From contig MGMR01000087.1 of NCBI GenBank assembly GCA_001796495.1, positions 1-6,782 of the forward strand: 6,782 nt of DNA, in the 5' to 3' direction. The DNA comes from Chloroflexi bacterium RBG_13_51_18 (lineage in GTDB: Bacteria; Chloroflexota; Dehalococcoidia; Dehalococcoidales; RBG-16-60-22). The notes beneath the pieces are model-generated. The model had not been told where the DNA came from. It was given only the letters and a program-made list of their open reading frames with translations, and made no database searches. Of this stretch, positions 5,014 to 6,782 are shown piece by piece; positions within the stretch are counted from its first letter, which is position 1; the number at the start of each line of letters is the position of its first letter. The position numbers and the translations under genes are program-made.

Positions 5014-5763
5014 TTACTCCCAGCGGAAAAAGCGGGCGGCTAATAACGCCGAGACTACCGTGATTCCAGCTGTGATTAAAGAGGCGCTGGTATGCCAGTC
5101 AAAACCGGGGCCGGGCAACCAGGCGTTCTGCAGGGTCAGGATAACATATCGCAGAGGGGTGAGATCACCGATAACACTCATAACACCGGTCATAACCTCG
5201 GGCGGGGGGCCAGCGCCGCCCAGAATCATCATCACGAAAAACAGAATTAAGCCAATCCCCTGGGCAGCGCGGGTGGAGGGCAAGACGGCACCAAGGAAGA
5301 ACCCAAAAGCGGTAAAACAGGCCACGCCGAGCAGGAACGCCGCAATCAACTGGGGAATGTTTTCCGGCGTATCCGGACGATAAGTGGCAAAACCGAGAAC
5401 AGTAACCAGCAGACTACCAAGTACAGCGATAATGACGCTGACCAAAAGCTGCGAACCCAGCACCGCCCATATCGAAAACGAGGAAGCACGGAAACGACGC
5501 AGGATGCCGCGCTCACGGTAACCGGCCAGGTGCAGAGGCAGAGCCACGGTGCCGATGGCCATCATGACCAGCCCGTAGTAGGACGGCATATAGTAGTTCA
5601 TGGCGCCGACGCCGCGATAGATAGATGGTTCGGGGGTATTGCCAAAGACGCCGCCCATGACAAACAGAAAGATAATCGGCAGGGCCAGCGTGAACACTAC
5701 GGTCATCGGCTCACGGATGAAGAGCTTGATTTCCACCCAGGTCAATTTATATAGAGTACGCAT
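5014..5763 (-). CDS. ABC-2 type transporter permease
   Basis: This 249-residue inner-membrane subunit of an ABC-2 exporter has about six predicted helices, near residues 22-39, 59-80, 101-126, 136-160, 167-184 and 225-244. The cytoplasmic segment after helix 2, YRERGILRRFRASS (82-95), matches the coupling region seen in this family. GGAGPPPEVM…LTPLRYVI (182-208) matches the 'GG.ifP…PltY' signature before the last helix. The usual length is about 240-260, so it is complete. It begins 7 nt after the ATPase gene, and its likely SD (GGAGAG) lies in the ATPase's last codons, so the two are cotranscribed and translationally coupled. Families of this kind export drugs, lipids or polysaccharides. The substrate cannot be told from sequence; DrrB-like multidrug or lipid export is the default guess. 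Confidence 0.93.
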   Translation of the reverse strand: MRTLYKLTWVEIKLFIREPMTVVFTLALPIIFLFVMGGVFGNTPEPSIYRGVGAMNYYMPSYYGLVMMAIGTVALPLHLAGYRERGILRRFRASSFSIWAVLGSQLLVSVIIAVLGSLLVTVLGFATYRPDTPENIPQLIAAFLLGVACFTAFGFFLGAVLPSTRAAQGIGLILFFVMMILGGAGPPPEVMTGVMSVIGDLTPLRYVILTLQNAWLPGPGFDWHTSASLITAGITVVSALLAARFFRWE

Positions 5764-5770
5764 ATTACAA

Positions 5771-6679
<909 letters not shown>

Positions 6680-6688
6680 TTGAGGATT

Positions 6689-6718
6689 ATTATAGCGGAA
6701 AGTAAGTGAGGGTTTCAA
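6689..6718 (-). promoter_or_regulatory. Probable promoter of the ABC transporter operon, giving a leaderless mRNA
   Basis: On the minus strand, TTGAAA (6718-6713) and a perfect TATAAT (6694-6689) are separated by 18 bp. The -10 box lies 9 nt before the ATPase ATG, so transcription would begin about 0 to 5 nt before that codon and leave no space for a ribosome binding site. None is in fact seen. The promoter sits between the ATPase and the apparent end of an upstream minus-strand gene (stop at 6727-6729). Confidence 0.55.
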
Positions 6719-6726
6719 ATATGTTT

Positions 6727-6782
6727 TTAGAGAGATGCCTTAAGCTTGTTTATTATCTCCGCCTGGGATACGATTTGAGATT
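6727..6782 (-). CDS. C-terminal end of an unidentified upstream gene (partial)
   Basis: Read on the minus strand, bases 6780 down to 6727 give an open frame SQIVSQAEIINKLKASL followed by TAA (6729-6727). The frame runs off the window edge. The peptide is amphipathic and helix-like, as protein C-termini often are, and the stop lies 47 nt before the ATPase ATG, a normal intergenic distance. Seventeen residues are too few to assign a family. A regulator of the exporter (for example PadR, TetR or MarR type, which often neighbour DrrAB-like pairs) would fit the position, but nothing in the sequence shows it. The frame could also be chance. Confidence 0.35.
   Translation of the reverse strand, partial: SQIVSQAEIINKLKASL

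Noticed and set aside
4946..5383. 145-codon plus-strand open frame opposite the permease
   Set aside because: Its beginning is repeat sequence (LRLRSGQA-type peptide) and the rest is antisense to a clear membrane protein gene. The product is low-complexity and basic.
6680..6718. TTG start extending the ATPase by 13 residues
   Set aside because: The extension has no family similarity, overlaps a good promoter, and its start codon is part of the -35 box.

Overview
The window looks like bacterial chromosome from an anaerobic lineage, most likely Chloroflexota (Dehalococcoidia-like). That guess rests on the style of PheS/PheT, a cysteine-rich AbrB-type protein next to arsM, and intergenic palindromes of a kind I associate with uncultivated subsurface genomes. 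It is an inference from general familiarity, since no 16S or other marker is present. Six complete genes are visible, plus a probable gene fragment at the right edge.

Left part (1-3677, + strand): pheS and pheT encode the two subunits of phenylalanyl-tRNA synthetase. A textbook intrinsic terminator (41-74) ends only 13 nt before the pheS ATG, so it must be bypassed for pheS to be expressed and is best read as an attenuator. The two genes are separated by 143 nt that hold a ~120-nt AT-rich palindrome. A good Shine-Dalgarno sequence is stranded on its far side. PheS carries conservative changes at residues that normally hold the phenylalanine amino group.

Middle (3678-5013, + strand): a near-perfect sigma-70 promoter (TTGACA, 17 bp, TATAAT) drives a two-gene unit. 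The first gene encodes an 89-residue AbrB/SpoVT-type protein with three Cys-Cys pairs, resembling the 'HgcAB-associated' family. The second is arsM, an arsenite S-adenosylmethionine methyltransferase with all three expected catalytic cysteines and two extra N-terminal Cys-Cys pairs. Three 9-bp tandem repeats and an inverted repeat lie between the -10 box and the ribosome binding site and are candidate operators. No ArsR gene is present, so the AbrB-type protein is a candidate metalloid-responsive regulator of the unit. This is the most interesting hypothesis in the window.

Right part (5014-6782, - strand): convergent with arsM, and separated from it by 77 nt holding two palindromic repeats, is an ABC-2 type exporter. 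It comprises a DrrA-like ATPase followed 7 nt later by its six-helix permease. The ATPase appears to have its own promoter, placed so that its mRNA would be leaderless or nearly so. The last ~56 nt read as the C-terminus of another minus-strand gene entering from beyond the window.
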